From an uncultured Treponema sp. (GTDB taxonomy: Bacteria; Spirochaetota; Spirochaetia; Treponematales; Treponemataceae), in the NCBI RefSeq assembly GCF_938029485.1, contig NZ_CALHGC010000344.1, forward strand, positions 1 through 11,159: a stretch of 11,159 bases of DNA. The letters run 5' to 3'. The notes under the pieces were generated by a model. The model ran no database searches and had not been told where the DNA came from. It saw only the letters and a program-made list of their open reading frames with translations. The position numbers were made by a program, and so were the translations under genes. Positions 1-6,887 of this stretch are shown piece after piece (position 1 is the stretch's first letter; each line of letters opens with the position of its first letter).

Positions 1-262
1 TCGACTGAGGATCGTCGAGGTGCCGCTCAACTTCGCGTGCGGTAGTTTCCACTATTCTCGACCGCTCCGTTACGAACGTATTAAGAAGCGATAGGTAGTA
101 GTTTTTCTCTGCGATAAGCGTTTCCTGCGCATTTGCGGTAATTATCCTTTTTGCTTGAACGAACCATATAAACGACAGCAAAAACATAATGATCACAAAT
201 GGAATGGCCAACATAATTAATAATTGCGCTCTTATGGAAAGAGCAGAATAACTTTTTCTCAT
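1..262 (-). CDS. Membrane-anchored sensory protein, N-terminal fragment (chemoreceptor-like; 3' end outside window)
   Basis: Reading the minus strand from the ATG at 262 gives 87 codons open to the window edge. The product starts MRKSYSALSIRAQ, with basic residues before a hydrophobic segment at about residues 13-35, followed by a basic stop (QAKR). A polar, probably helical, extracytoplasmic stretch with NAQETLIAEKNYY comes next. This is the usual N-terminus of a methyl-accepting chemotaxis protein or of another Cache-type sensor (histidine kinase or diguanylate cyclase). The signalling domain is missing, so the class cannot be decided. It is divergent from ssnA, so an input related to that pathway is possible but only inferred. 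A consensus promoter ends 10 bases before the ATG and there is no Shine-Dalgarno sequence. The next in-frame ATG is codon 17, inside the membrane segment, so codon 1 is the better start. Confidence 0.7.
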   Translation of the reverse strand, partial: MRKSYSALSIRAQLLIMLAIPFVIIMFLLSFIWFVQAKRIITANAQETLIAEKNYYLSLLNTFVTERSRIVETTAREVERHLDDPQS

Positions 263-272
263 ATTGGGTATT

Positions 273-300
273 ATTATATCTATAAAAGGGTAATTGTCAA
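273..300 (-). promoter_or_regulatory. Consensus sigma-70 promoter of the sensory gene
   Basis: On the minus strand there is a perfect TTGACA (300-295), a 16-base spacer and a perfect TATAAT (278-273). The -10 box ends 10 bases before the ATG at 262, so a start point 6-7 bases downstream would leave a leader of only about 3-5 bases. Confidence 0.75.
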
Positions 301-407
301 TGCTGCATTTCTGCTTACGCTTGCGCTGAATTTATCTAATTTAAAACCGAGAGACAGGATTTAGCATAAAAAAATTTAGCCCATCCAAAATATTTTTAGT
401 TTTTTCC

Positions 408-436
408 TTGCGTTTTCTCCAATTCTATGGGATACT
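408..436 (+). promoter_or_regulatory. Probable promoter of ssnA with extended -10
   Basis: TTGCGT (408-413), a 17-base spacer and GATACT (431-436), preceded by TGG (428-430), which fits an extended -10. The predicted start is near 443. This gives a leader of about 30 bases containing the GGAGGG Shine-Dalgarno at 461-466, eight bases before the ssnA ATG. Confidence 0.45.
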
Positions 437-443
437 GGAGAAA
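414..443 (+). promoter_or_regulatory. Inverted repeat straddling the ssnA -10 box (candidate operator)
   Basis: TTTCTCCA (414-421) and its exact complement TGGAGAAA (436-443) are separated by 14 bases. Arm centres are 22 bases apart, about two helical turns, as expected for a dimeric regulator. The left arm lies in the promoter spacer and the right arm runs from the last base of the -10 box to about +1. The pairing can be extended by three more pairs (411-413 with 444-446, two of them G-T), so an RNA or DNA hairpin is an alternative reading. Confidence 0.4.
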
Positions 444-474
444 GTGTATCTTCTAAAAGTGGAGGGATCATTCT

Positions 475-1800
475 ATGTTATTAGTTGGAAACGGTATGCT
501 TATCACCCGCGATCCGAACAAGCCTTTTATCGAAAACGGCTGTGTTTGCATTGAGGGAAGTTCAATCAAAGAAGTCGGCGCCGATGCCGAATTGCGGGCA
601 AAGTACCCCGCAGCGGAATATATCGATGCAAAAAAGCGGTGCATCATGCCTGCCTTTATTAACACGCATCATCATATCTATAGCGCTTTTGCCCGCGGCA
701 TTGCGTTAAAAAATTACAATCCGCAGAATTTCTTGGACATTTTGGAAGGGATGTGGTGGCATCTTGATAATAACCTCCTTTTAGAGGACACAAAATACAG
801 TGCTTACACGACGCTGATTGACTGTATTAAAAACGGTGTAACGACGGTTTTTGACCATCATGCAAGCTACGGCGAAACAACGGGGAGCCTTTTTACCCTT
901 GCGGATGTCGCCGAAGAACTCGGGTTGCGGGTGAACCTTTGCTATGAAGTTTCAGACCGGAACGGCGAGGCTGAGATGAAAAAGGCGGTTGCCGAAAATG
1001 CCGAATTTATCCGCGCTTGTCAAAAGAAGAAAAATCCTATGCAGGCGGCGATGATGGGGCTTCATGCCGCATTTACCTTGTCGGATAAAACACTTGAATA
1101 CTGCGCTTCTCAGCTTCCGGCGGGCGCAGGATACCACATCCATGTTGCGGAGGGTATGTCCGATGTGTTCGATTCGGTGCAGAAACACGGAAAGCGGGTT
1201 GTACAGCGCCTCTACGATTTTGACATCCTCGGTAAAAACACCTTTGCCGTGCACTGTATCCACATCAATCCTTTGGAAATGGATTTATTGAAAGAAACCG
1301 ATACGATGGTCGTGCATAACCCCGAATCGAATATGGGTAATGCGGTCGGCTGTCCGCCGGTGTTGGAAATCTTTAAGCGCGGCATTTTGATCGGGCTCGG
1401 TACGGACGGATATACGAGCGATATGCTTGAATCGTACAAGGTTGCGAACATTCTGCACAAGCACAATACCTGCGATGCCACGGCCGCATGGACGGAAATC
1501 CCCGAAATGCTGTTTACCAATAATGCAAAGATTGCCGCGCGGTATTTTGACGGTGAACTTGGCGTCCTTAAAGCGGGAGCGAATGCTGACGTAATCGTTA
1601 CCGACTATAACCCGCTGACACCTCTCCATGCCGGTAACGCGAACGGCCACATTCTGTTCGGTATGAACGGCCGTAACGTGGTAACTACTATCGCGGCGGG
1701 CAAGGTGCTGATGAAGGATCGCGTTGTTACCGTCGCCGATGAAGAAGCCGTCTTTGCCAAAGCGCGGGAAGTCAGCGCCGCCCTGTGGAAGAGGTTGTAA
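475..1800 (+). CDS. ssnA: SsnA-type amidohydrolase (purine catabolism cluster aminohydrolase)
   Basis: A 441-residue cytoplasmic metal-dependent hydrolase of the amidohydrolase (TIM-barrel) superfamily, ATZ/TRZ branch. The metal and catalytic set is complete: H65-x-H67 in NTHHHIY, H222-I-H224-V-A-E226, H260 in FAVHCIH and D311 in GLGTDG. The short strands around both ends (residues 1-60 and 365-420, with GANADVIV) form the usual small beta domain. Overall it resembles SsnA, the aminohydrolase that sits beside ygfK in many anaerobes and in E. coli; its substrate is not fully settled, and the family is tied to anaerobic purine or urate breakdown and to selenium-dependent hydroxylase clusters. 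The start has a strong GGAGGG eight bases upstream. ygfK follows on the same strand after 202 bases, which supports the name. Exact substrate here is inference. Confidence 0.9.
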   Translation: MLLVGNGMLITRDPNKPFIENGCVCIEGSSIKEVGADAELRAKYPAAEYIDAKKRCIMPAFINTHHHIYSAFARGIALKNYNPQNFLDILEGMWWHLDNNLLLEDTKYSAYTTLIDCIKNGVTTVFDHHASYGETTGSLFTLADVAEELGLRVNLCYEVSDRNGEAEMKKAVAENAEFIRACQKKKNPMQAAMMGLHAAFTLSDKTLEYCASQLPAGAGYHIHVAEGMSDVFDSVQKHGKRVVQRLYDFDILGKNTFAVHCIHINPLEMDLLKETDTMVVHNPESNMGNAVGCPPVLEIFKRGILIGLGTDGYTSDMLESYKVANILHKHNTCDATAAWTEIPEMLFTNNAKIAARYFDGELGVLKAGANADVIVTDYNPLTPLHAGNANGHILFGMNGRNVVTTIAAGKVLMKDRVVTVADEEAVFAKAREVSAALWKRL

Positions 1801-1814
1801 ACCTATAGTAATTC

Positions 1815-1843
1815 TTAATTATGAATTATGAATTCATAATTAA
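1815..1843. repeat. AT-rich perfect palindrome after ssnA
   Basis: TTAATTATGAATT (1815-1827) pairs perfectly with AATTCATAATTAA (1831-1843) around a 3-base loop. An alternative register gives an 18-base perfect palindrome at 1824-1841. The heptamer AATTATG is repeated in tandem (1817-1830). It begins 15 bases after the ssnA stop. There is no T-run, so it is not a standard intrinsic terminator. It could be a small dispersed repeat or an RNA 3'-end stabiliser. Confidence 0.6.
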
Positions 1844-2002
1844 CTTGGTATCCATAAGAGTATGCATCTGCGGAATGCCGGGATTATTTATACAAATGGA
1901 GCAGTTATACGGACTGCATTTGTATCGAATGGGCGTCTCTGAAGACTTGACCGGTTTTCAGAGATATTCGTACTAATGATGATACAAGGGAGAAAATAGA
2001 GT
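1844..2002 (+). promoter_or_regulatory. Structured leader upstream of ygfK (candidate cis-regulatory RNA)
   Basis: Two clear stem-loops lie here. The first is ATACAAATG (1890-1898) plus CAGT (1902-1905) against ACTG (1913-1916) plus CATTTGTAT (1917-1925), with a GAG bulge at 1899-1901. The second is TCTCTGAAGACT (1936-1947) against GGTTTTCAGAGA (1953-1964), a 12-pair stem with two G-U pairs and a 5-base loop. A weak TTGACC (1947-1952) sits in the second stem, but no convincing -10 follows. The ygfK Shine-Dalgarno AGGGAG is at 1987-1992, ten bases before the ATG. It does not match the purine riboswitch or any other riboswitch consensus I can recall. Regulatory function is inference. Confidence 0.4.
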
Positions 2003-5000
2003 ATGAGTGATAGAATGAACCCGATACCATTCAAGAATTTGATGGAATGGATTAGAACGGAGTATCAAACCGAAGGGACGATTTTCAGCGTTAAAAAACT
2101 GTACCGCGCCGATTCCAAACGCTATTTGGAGCTGTTCGGGCAGCGGTTTGAAAACCCGCTCGGGCCGGCTGCGGGGCCGCACACACAGTTGGCGCAAAAT
2201 ATCGTCGCTGCGTATGCTGCAGGCTGCCGATTCTTCGAGCTAAAGACTGTGCAAAAGTTAGACGGAGAAGACCTGCCGGTTGCAAAGCCGTGTATTAATG
2301 CGGCGGACGAATGTTACAATGTCGAATGGTCTACCGAGCTGCGCGTACCGCAGGCTTTTGACGAATACGTAAAGGCGTGGTTTGCGCTTAAAGTGATTTC
2401 GCAGGAATACGGTCTCGGCAGCCCCGACGGTTTTATCTTAAACATGAGCGTCGGCTACGACCTTGAAGGGATTAAGACCCCGAAAGTTGACGCCTTTATC
2501 GAAGGGATGCGGAACGCCTCGAATACGCCGGTGTGGAAGGAATGTACCGACTACCTTTTAAGCCATACCGATTTGTTCCCGTCCGTGTCGGAAGCCTTCC
2601 TCCGCGGATTGCCGACGCAGGTGTGTACGTCTATTACGCTTTCCACCTTGCACGGCTGTCCGCCTGCCGAAATCGAACGCATCGCGATGTACCTCATCAC
2701 GGAAAAACACCTCCATACCTATATCAAGTGTAACCCCACGCTGCTCGGCTACGAATTTGCCCGCGACCGTATGAACAAGATGGGCTATGAGTACGTTCAG
2801 TTTGACGATCATCACTTTAAAGATGATTTGCAGTTCAGCGATGCGGTACCCATGCTTGAGCGTTTGCTGCAAGAGTCTGATAAGCGCGGACTGATGTTCG
2901 GGGTTAAGATTACCAACACCTTCCCCGTAGACATTGCCCGCGGAGAGCTGCCCGGACAGGAGATGTATATGTCGGGGCGGTCGCTGTTCCCGCTGTCTAT
3001 CGCCGTTGCGCTGAAACTGTCGGAAGTTTTTAACGGAAAGCTCCGCATCTCCTATTCGGGCGGCGCGGATTACTTTAACATTGCCGATATTTACGAAACG
3101 GGGATTTGCCCCATTACGATTGCAACAACGATTTTGAAGCCGGGCGGATATGCGCGTTGTCAGCAGCTGGTTGGCGAGTTGACCGCCAAGCCGTTTAACA
3201 AGGATTTTTCCATCAACGTGGAAAAACTGCGCCGCCTTTCAAATGCCGTTGTTGAAAACCCGCGCCATCGCAAATCGATCAAGCCCGAAGCGTTCCTCAA
3301 GATTCCTGCAAAGGTGCCGCTTGCCGACTGCTTTGCCGCTCCCTGTATTTCCGGCTGTCCCATCAATCAGGATATCCCTGCCTATATCAGGCTGACCGGC
3401 GAGCAAAAATACGAAGAAGCGCTCCGTGTTATCACCGATAAAAACCCGCTGCCGTTCATCACCGGTACGATCTGTAACCACCGCTGTATGACCGGCTGTA
3501 CGCGCAATTTCTATGAAGATCATGTGCATATCCGTGCCGTTAAACTCGAAGCGGCGCGCCATGCGATCGAAACTTTGAAACAAAACATAAAGGCGCAAAA
3601 ACCGGCGCAGAAAAACGGAGCGAAGGTTGCCGTTATCGGAGCCGGCCCTGCCGGTCTTGCAGCCGCCTATTTCTTAACCCGCGACGGAGCGGACGTTACC
3701 GTATTTGAAAAGAAAGCGCGCGCCGGCGGTATCGTGCAGTACGTCATCCCTGAGTTCAGAATCCCTGCCGCGTCGATTGGGCAGGACATTGAGCTGGCAT
3801 CTTCCTTCGGCGCTTCCTTCGTGTATAACAGCGAGCAGCGTTCCGTTGAAGCGCTGAAAAAACAGGGCTTTACCCATGTTGTGTTTGCTATCGGCGCGTG
3901 GAAGCAGAGTGCGCTACTGTTAGAAAAAGGCACGGCGGCAAATGTTATCGAATTCCTTGAACAGGCGAAGCAAGCGCCCGAAACGCTCAAGCTGGGGAAA
4001 AACGTCGTGATCCTCGGTGCGGGGAACACCGCGATGGATGCCGCCCGCGTTGCGAAGCGTACGAAGGGGGTCGAACATTCCTTTATCGTATACCGCAGAA
4101 CCAAGCAGTTTATGCCCGCCGATGCGGAAGAACTGGAACTCGCTTTGGAAGATGGGGTTGAATTTAAAGAACTGCTTGCGCCTGTTTCATACGAAAACGG
4201 AATTTTGCGCTGCGAAAAGATGAAGCTCGGTGAACGGGGCGCAGACGGCCGGCAAAAACCGGTACCGTCGGGCGAGTTTGTAGACATCCCCGCCGACACC
4301 GTAATCGCATCTATCGGTGAAAAAATCGACACCGATCTCTTTGCGGAATCCGGCATTGCGCTGGACGGAAAAGGAAGAGCGCAATACAATCCCGCTACGT
4401 TTGAAACGAATGTGAAAAATGTATATGTCATCGGGGATTGCGCTGCGGGGCCTGCCACGGTTGTACAAGCTATTGCCAATGCAACCAAAGCGGCGAAGGC
4501 GATTATCGAGTCGGTAAAGGCGCAGGCGTGGACGGCGCAGTTTACATCGCTGAACTACAACCCCGTTACCGAATCGGCGTATTCAAAGCGGGCAATTTTA
4601 ATGCCGATGAACCTTGCCTCCTCCGACGGCGTTGCAAAAGAAAGCGTCCGCTGTTTGGAATGCTCGACTGTTTGTGAATCCTGCGTCGATGTGTGCCCGA
4701 ACCGCGCGAACCTTGCGCTCACCGTACCCGGTATGCGTATGAAGCAGATTGTTCACGTAGACGGTATGTGTAATGAATGCGGCAACTGCGCGACATTCTG
4801 CCCCTACGAGAGCGCTCCGTACAAGGATAAATTCACGCTGTTCCACTCGGAAAAAGATTTCCTCGACAGCACAAATGAAGGTTTCCTCTATCTTGATGAT
4901 GCGCGCAGCCGATGTAGGGTGCGGCTCTCCGGAGAAGTCCGCGACATCACGCTTGCAACGGAAACCGCTCTTCCCAAAGAGCTCTTGCAGATTATCAATG

Positions 5001-5032
5001 CGGTAAAGACGCAGTACGCGTATTTACTGTAG
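2003..5032 (+). CDS. ygfK: YgfK-type FMN/FAD iron-sulfur oxidoreductase (putative selenate reductase subunit; purine catabolism)
   Basis: A 1009-residue, multidomain, cytoplasmic redox enzyme, close to the usual YgfK length. Residues ~1-420 form a dihydroorotate-dehydrogenase-like TIM barrel (NPLGPAAGPH at 51-60, K81, STLHGCP at 214-220, IKCNP at 241-245). Residues ~440-505 carry the GltD/dihydropyrimidine-dehydrogenase type cluster motifs: C443, C448, C452 and C491, C495, C499. Then comes an FAD-binding site GAGPAG (546-551), an NAD(P)-site GAGNTA (672-677) and the closing FAD motif YVIGDC (808-813). The C-terminus has two ferredoxin-like sets: C884/C887/C891/C894/C898 and C923/C926/C929/C933. 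This architecture passes electrons between NAD(P)H, FAD, Fe-S and a flavin active site. The old 'selenate reductase' name is weakly founded; ygfK belongs to gene sets implicated in anaerobic urate degradation. Co-directional with ssnA. The physiological substrate is not visible in sequence. Confidence 0.92.
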   Translation: MSDRMNPIPFKNLMEWIRTEYQTEGTIFSVKKLYRADSKRYLELFGQRFENPLGPAAGPHTQLAQNIVAAYAAGCRFFELKTVQKLDGEDLPVAKPCINAADECYNVEWSTELRVPQAFDEYVKAWFALKVISQEYGLGSPDGFILNMSVGYDLEGIKTPKVDAFIEGMRNASNTPVWKECTDYLLSHTDLFPSVSEAFLRGLPTQVCTSITLSTLHGCPPAEIERIAMYLITEKHLHTYIKCNPTLLGYEFARDRMNKMGYEYVQFDDHHFKDDLQFSDAVPMLERLLQESDKRGLMFGVKITNTFPVDIARGELPGQEMYMSGRSLFPLSIAVALKLSEVFNGKLRISYSGGADYFNIADIYETGICPITIATTILKPGGYARCQQLVGELTAKPFNKDFSINVEKLRRLSNAVVENPRHRKSIKPEAFLKIPAKVPLADCFAAPCISGCPINQDIPAYIRLTGEQKYEEALRVITDKNPLPFITGTICNHRCMTGCTRNFYEDHVHIRAVKLEAARHAIETLKQNIKAQKPAQKNGAKVAVIGAGPAGLAAAYFLTRDGADVTVFEKKARAGGIVQYVIPEFRIPAASIGQDIELASSFGASFVYNSEQRSVEALKKQGFTHVVFAIGAWKQSALLLEKGTAANVIEFLEQAKQAPETLKLGKNVVILGAGNTAMDAARVAKRTKGVEHSFIVYRRTKQFMPADAEELELALEDGVEFKELLAPVSYENGILRCEKMKLGERGADGRQKPVPSGEFVDIPADTVIASIGEKIDTDLFAESGIALDGKGRAQYNPATFETNVKNVYVIGDCAAGPATVVQAIANATKAAKAIIESVKAQAWTAQFTSLNYNPVTESAYSKRAILMPMNLASSDGVAKESVRCLECSTVCESCVDVCPNRANLALTVPGMRMKQIVHVDGMCNECGNCATFCPYESAPYKDKFTLFHSEKDFLDSTNEGFLYLDDARSRCRVRLSGEVRDITLATETALPKELLQIINAVKTQYAYLL

Positions 5033-5034
5033 GG

Positions 5035-5093
5035 AAAATCTTTCAAAAAACGAATTGTGCAGCAATAGAAAATGCTGAAAAACGAAAGGTTTT
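5035..5093 (+). terminator. Possible weak terminator or stem-loop after ygfK
   Basis: AAAATCTTTC (5035-5044) can pair with GAAAGGTTTT (5084-5093) with one G-U. It encloses a smaller CAGCA/TGCTG hairpin (5060-5064 with 5073-5077). A short T-run appears only at 5103-5107 after eight unpaired bases, so termination efficiency is doubtful. Confidence 0.3.
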
Positions 5094-5111
5094 AGACCTG
5101 TGTTTTTATGA

Positions 5112-5140
5112 TTGTATCACGGCCGTTTTTTTGATATACT
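5112..5140 (+). promoter_or_regulatory. Promoter of murG with extended -10
   Basis: TTGTAT (5112-5117), a 17-base spacer and TATACT (5135-5140) with TGA directly before it (5132-5134), an extended -10. The -10 box ends only eight bases before the murG ATG at 5149, and no Shine-Dalgarno lies between, suggesting a leaderless transcript. Confidence 0.65.
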
Positions 5141-5148
5141 CTTTCGGT

Positions 5149-6270
5149 ATGAGTTGTGTCGTATTTACTGGCGGCGGTACGGGGGGGCATATCTTTCCCG
5201 GTATTGCCGTCGCAGAGGTATTAAAAAAAGAAACAGACGTATCGATTGTCTGGATAGGTTCTAATAACGGTACCGATCGATCTTATGTATGCAGTGCGGA
5301 TATTCCGTTTTATGGGATTCCGGCAGGGAAGCTTCGGCGGTATTTCAGCCTTGAAAACCTCATCGATGTGCTTAAGATCATCGGGGGCTTTTTTGCCTCG
5401 TTGATTATCCTTTTAAGGCTGAAACCCCGCTTCGTGTTTTCCAAAGGAGGCTTCGTATCGGTGCCGCCGTGCGCCGCTGCACGGTGCCTCAAGATTCCGG
5501 TTATTACACATGAATGTGATTTTTCTCCCGGACTTGCCACAAAAATAAATACCCGATTTGCCGCCCAAATTTTTGTTTCATACACAAAAACAACGAACTT
5601 TTTTCCGAATGCGGTACAGCGTAAAATTACCGTTACAGGAAATCCTGTTAGGATGCGCTTTTATGAAGCAAATGCAGACGCAGGAAAAGCATTTGTTCAA
5701 TATACCGGGAATAAGCCGATCCTGTTTATACAGGGCGGGAGCCTCGGTGCGCTTCAGATTAACGTATTGGTAGAGCAGACGATATTGTTCCTTGCCGAAC
5801 ATTTTTTTATCGTACACCAAACCGGTGCTCAGCACCGCGCGCAAGGGGAGCGGATTAAAAAACGGTTAAAAGAAGAACGGCCTGATTTAAGTGGCCGATA
5901 TAAACCGTTTCCTTTTATCGTTGAGCAAATACCTGACGTCCTTGCCGCCTCCGATCTCGTGATGTCGCGGGCTGGAGCTAATACGATCTGGGAAGCTGCG
6001 GCGGCGGGGAAACCGATGCTTTTGTTACCGCTTGAAAAAGGGAGCAGCCGCGGCGATCAAATTGAAAATGCGGATTTTTTTACCGGGCAAGGGGCTGCAA
6101 TCACCCTTTCGGCTAAAGATGCGACGCCCGCCGCGCTTTGCTGCGTATTAACGCGGCTTTTAGAAAATCCTGAAGAATTACAAGCGATGGCTCAAGCATC
6201 AGCTGCTCTTGCCGATGAAAAACCCGCAGTCAAAATCGCACATCTTTTACAACAATGGATAACGGAATGA
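5149..6270 (+). CDS. murG: MurG, lipid II synthase (UDP-GlcNAc transferase)
   Basis: A 373-residue GT-B glycosyltransferase that adds N-acetylglucosamine to lipid I at the inner face of the cytoplasmic membrane, making lipid II for peptidoglycan. Visible motifs in order: glycine-rich loop TGGGTGGHIFPG (7-18), SKGGF (98-102), HECDFSPGLA (121-130), GNPVR (164-168), the second glycine loop GGSLGA (196-201), HQTG (223-226), and the UDP-sugar-binding SRAGANTIWE (273-282) with DQ at 303-304. HECD replaces the enterobacterial HEQN, as in other HES/HEC-type MurG proteins. The frame is open back to a TTG at 5131, but that lies inside the -10 region, so the ATG at 5149, two residues before the conserved first strand, is chosen. 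The 3' end overlaps the next gene by four bases. The family call is secure. Confidence 0.93.
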   Translation: MSCVVFTGGGTGGHIFPGIAVAEVLKKETDVSIVWIGSNNGTDRSYVCSADIPFYGIPAGKLRRYFSLENLIDVLKIIGGFFASLIILLRLKPRFVFSKGGFVSVPPCAAARCLKIPVITHECDFSPGLATKINTRFAAQIFVSYTKTTNFFPNAVQRKITVTGNPVRMRFYEANADAGKAFVQYTGNKPILFIQGGSLGALQINVLVEQTILFLAEHFFIVHQTGAQHRAQGERIKKRLKEERPDLSGRYKPFPFIVEQIPDVLAASDLVMSRAGANTIWEAAAAGKPMLLLPLEKGSSRGDQIENADFFTGQGAAITLSAKDATPAALCCVLTRLLENPEELQAMAQASAALADEKPAVKIAHLLQQWITE

Positions 6271-6755
6271 GTATAAATATCCTAGATGCGGTGTTATTGC
6301 TTATCAGTATTATTGTCATTATTAAAGTTACCGTTAGAGGATTTGTCGATGAGTTTTTTTCAATGGCGGCTTTTTTATTGGCAATCGCGGTAGCGTTTTG
6401 GTTTTATCGTCCGCTTTCTTTGCATACAAAGGTGAGCGGACTTTCTCCGATGGCAATGAAGCTTATCGCTTTTTTTATGATATTTATCGTTGTTTTTATT
6501 GCCGTTAAACTGCTTCAAATACTGATCTCCACAGTTTTCGATAATGAAATTTTAAATAGCCTTGACCATGCGCTTGGGTTCTTTTTAGGTTTATTTGAAG
6601 CGTATATCGTCCTTATTATCCTTGTCGCTATTTTGCAGCTTCAGCCGTTTTTTAATATCGATGCCCTTATCGCCCGCAGCATGATTGTACGGATACTGAT
6701 TCCCCTTCCGGTAGACAGCGACAATGTCCTACAGATAATCACAAACGGCATCTAA
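6267..6755 (+). CDS. CvpA-family membrane protein
   Basis: A 162-residue very hydrophobic protein with about four membrane segments (roughly 5-20, 28-48, 64-88 and 96-125). It has the typical early signature NILDAVLLL followed by VRGFVDEF, and a LDHALGFFLGLFEAY segment, both usual in the CvpA (colicin V production) family. These inner-membrane proteins are linked to envelope integrity, though their molecular role is unclear. The ATG at 6267 overlaps the murG stop in an ATGA arrangement, a strong sign of translational coupling. An in-frame ATG at 6255 would add MDNG but is less typical for the family. Context with murG supports a cell-envelope role. A strong hairpin terminator follows at 6812. 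Confidence 0.82.
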   Translation: MSINILDAVLLLISIIVIIKVTVRGFVDEFFSMAAFLLAIAVAFWFYRPLSLHTKVSGLSPMAMKLIAFFMIFIVVFIAVKLLQILISTVFDNEILNSLDHALGFFLGLFEAYIVLIILVAILQLQPFFNIDALIARSMIVRILIPLPVDSDNVLQIITNGI

Positions 6756-6811
6756 GGTGCAAAGTACCATGGCAACCGTACTGAAAATATTTGAACGGTT
6801 ACTTGCCACTT

Positions 6812-6851
6812 GTGCGAAATTTTGTCTAAAATTTTGCACTTCATTTTTTTT
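6812..6851 (+). terminator. Intrinsic terminator of the murG-cvpA unit; copy 1 of a dispersed hairpin
   Basis: GTGCGAAATTTT (6812-6823) pairs with AAAATTTTGCAC (6828-6839), twelve pairs with one G-U, around the tetraloop GTCT. A run of eight T follows at 6844-6851. The hairpin and about six upstream bases are closely repeated at 8406-8440. Confidence 0.75.
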
Positions 6852-6887
6852 GAGAAGGGTAAACGCATCAGACGAATAAATATAAAT

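Noticed and set aside
952..1650. Several 100-120-codon minus-strand frames within ssnA
   Set aside because: Opposite-strand shadows of a gene with complete catalytic motifs; no motifs or ribosome sites of their own.
1815..1843. Intrinsic terminator of ssnA
   Set aside because: The stem is all A/T-rich and has no following T-run, so it is listed as a palindromic repeat instead.
1844..2002. Purine riboswitch before ygfK
   Set aside because: The conserved three-way-junction core and kissing-loop pattern of the purine class could not be found; only generic stem-loops are seen.
3667..4488. 273-codon open frame on the minus strand
   Set aside because: Lies wholly inside ygfK, is serine-rich with no recognisable fold, and is explained by codon bias of the real gene on the other strand.
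5131..5151. TTG at 5131 as the murG start
   Set aside because: It overlaps the extended -10 box and adds six residues absent from the family; the ATG at 5149 fits the conserved first strand.
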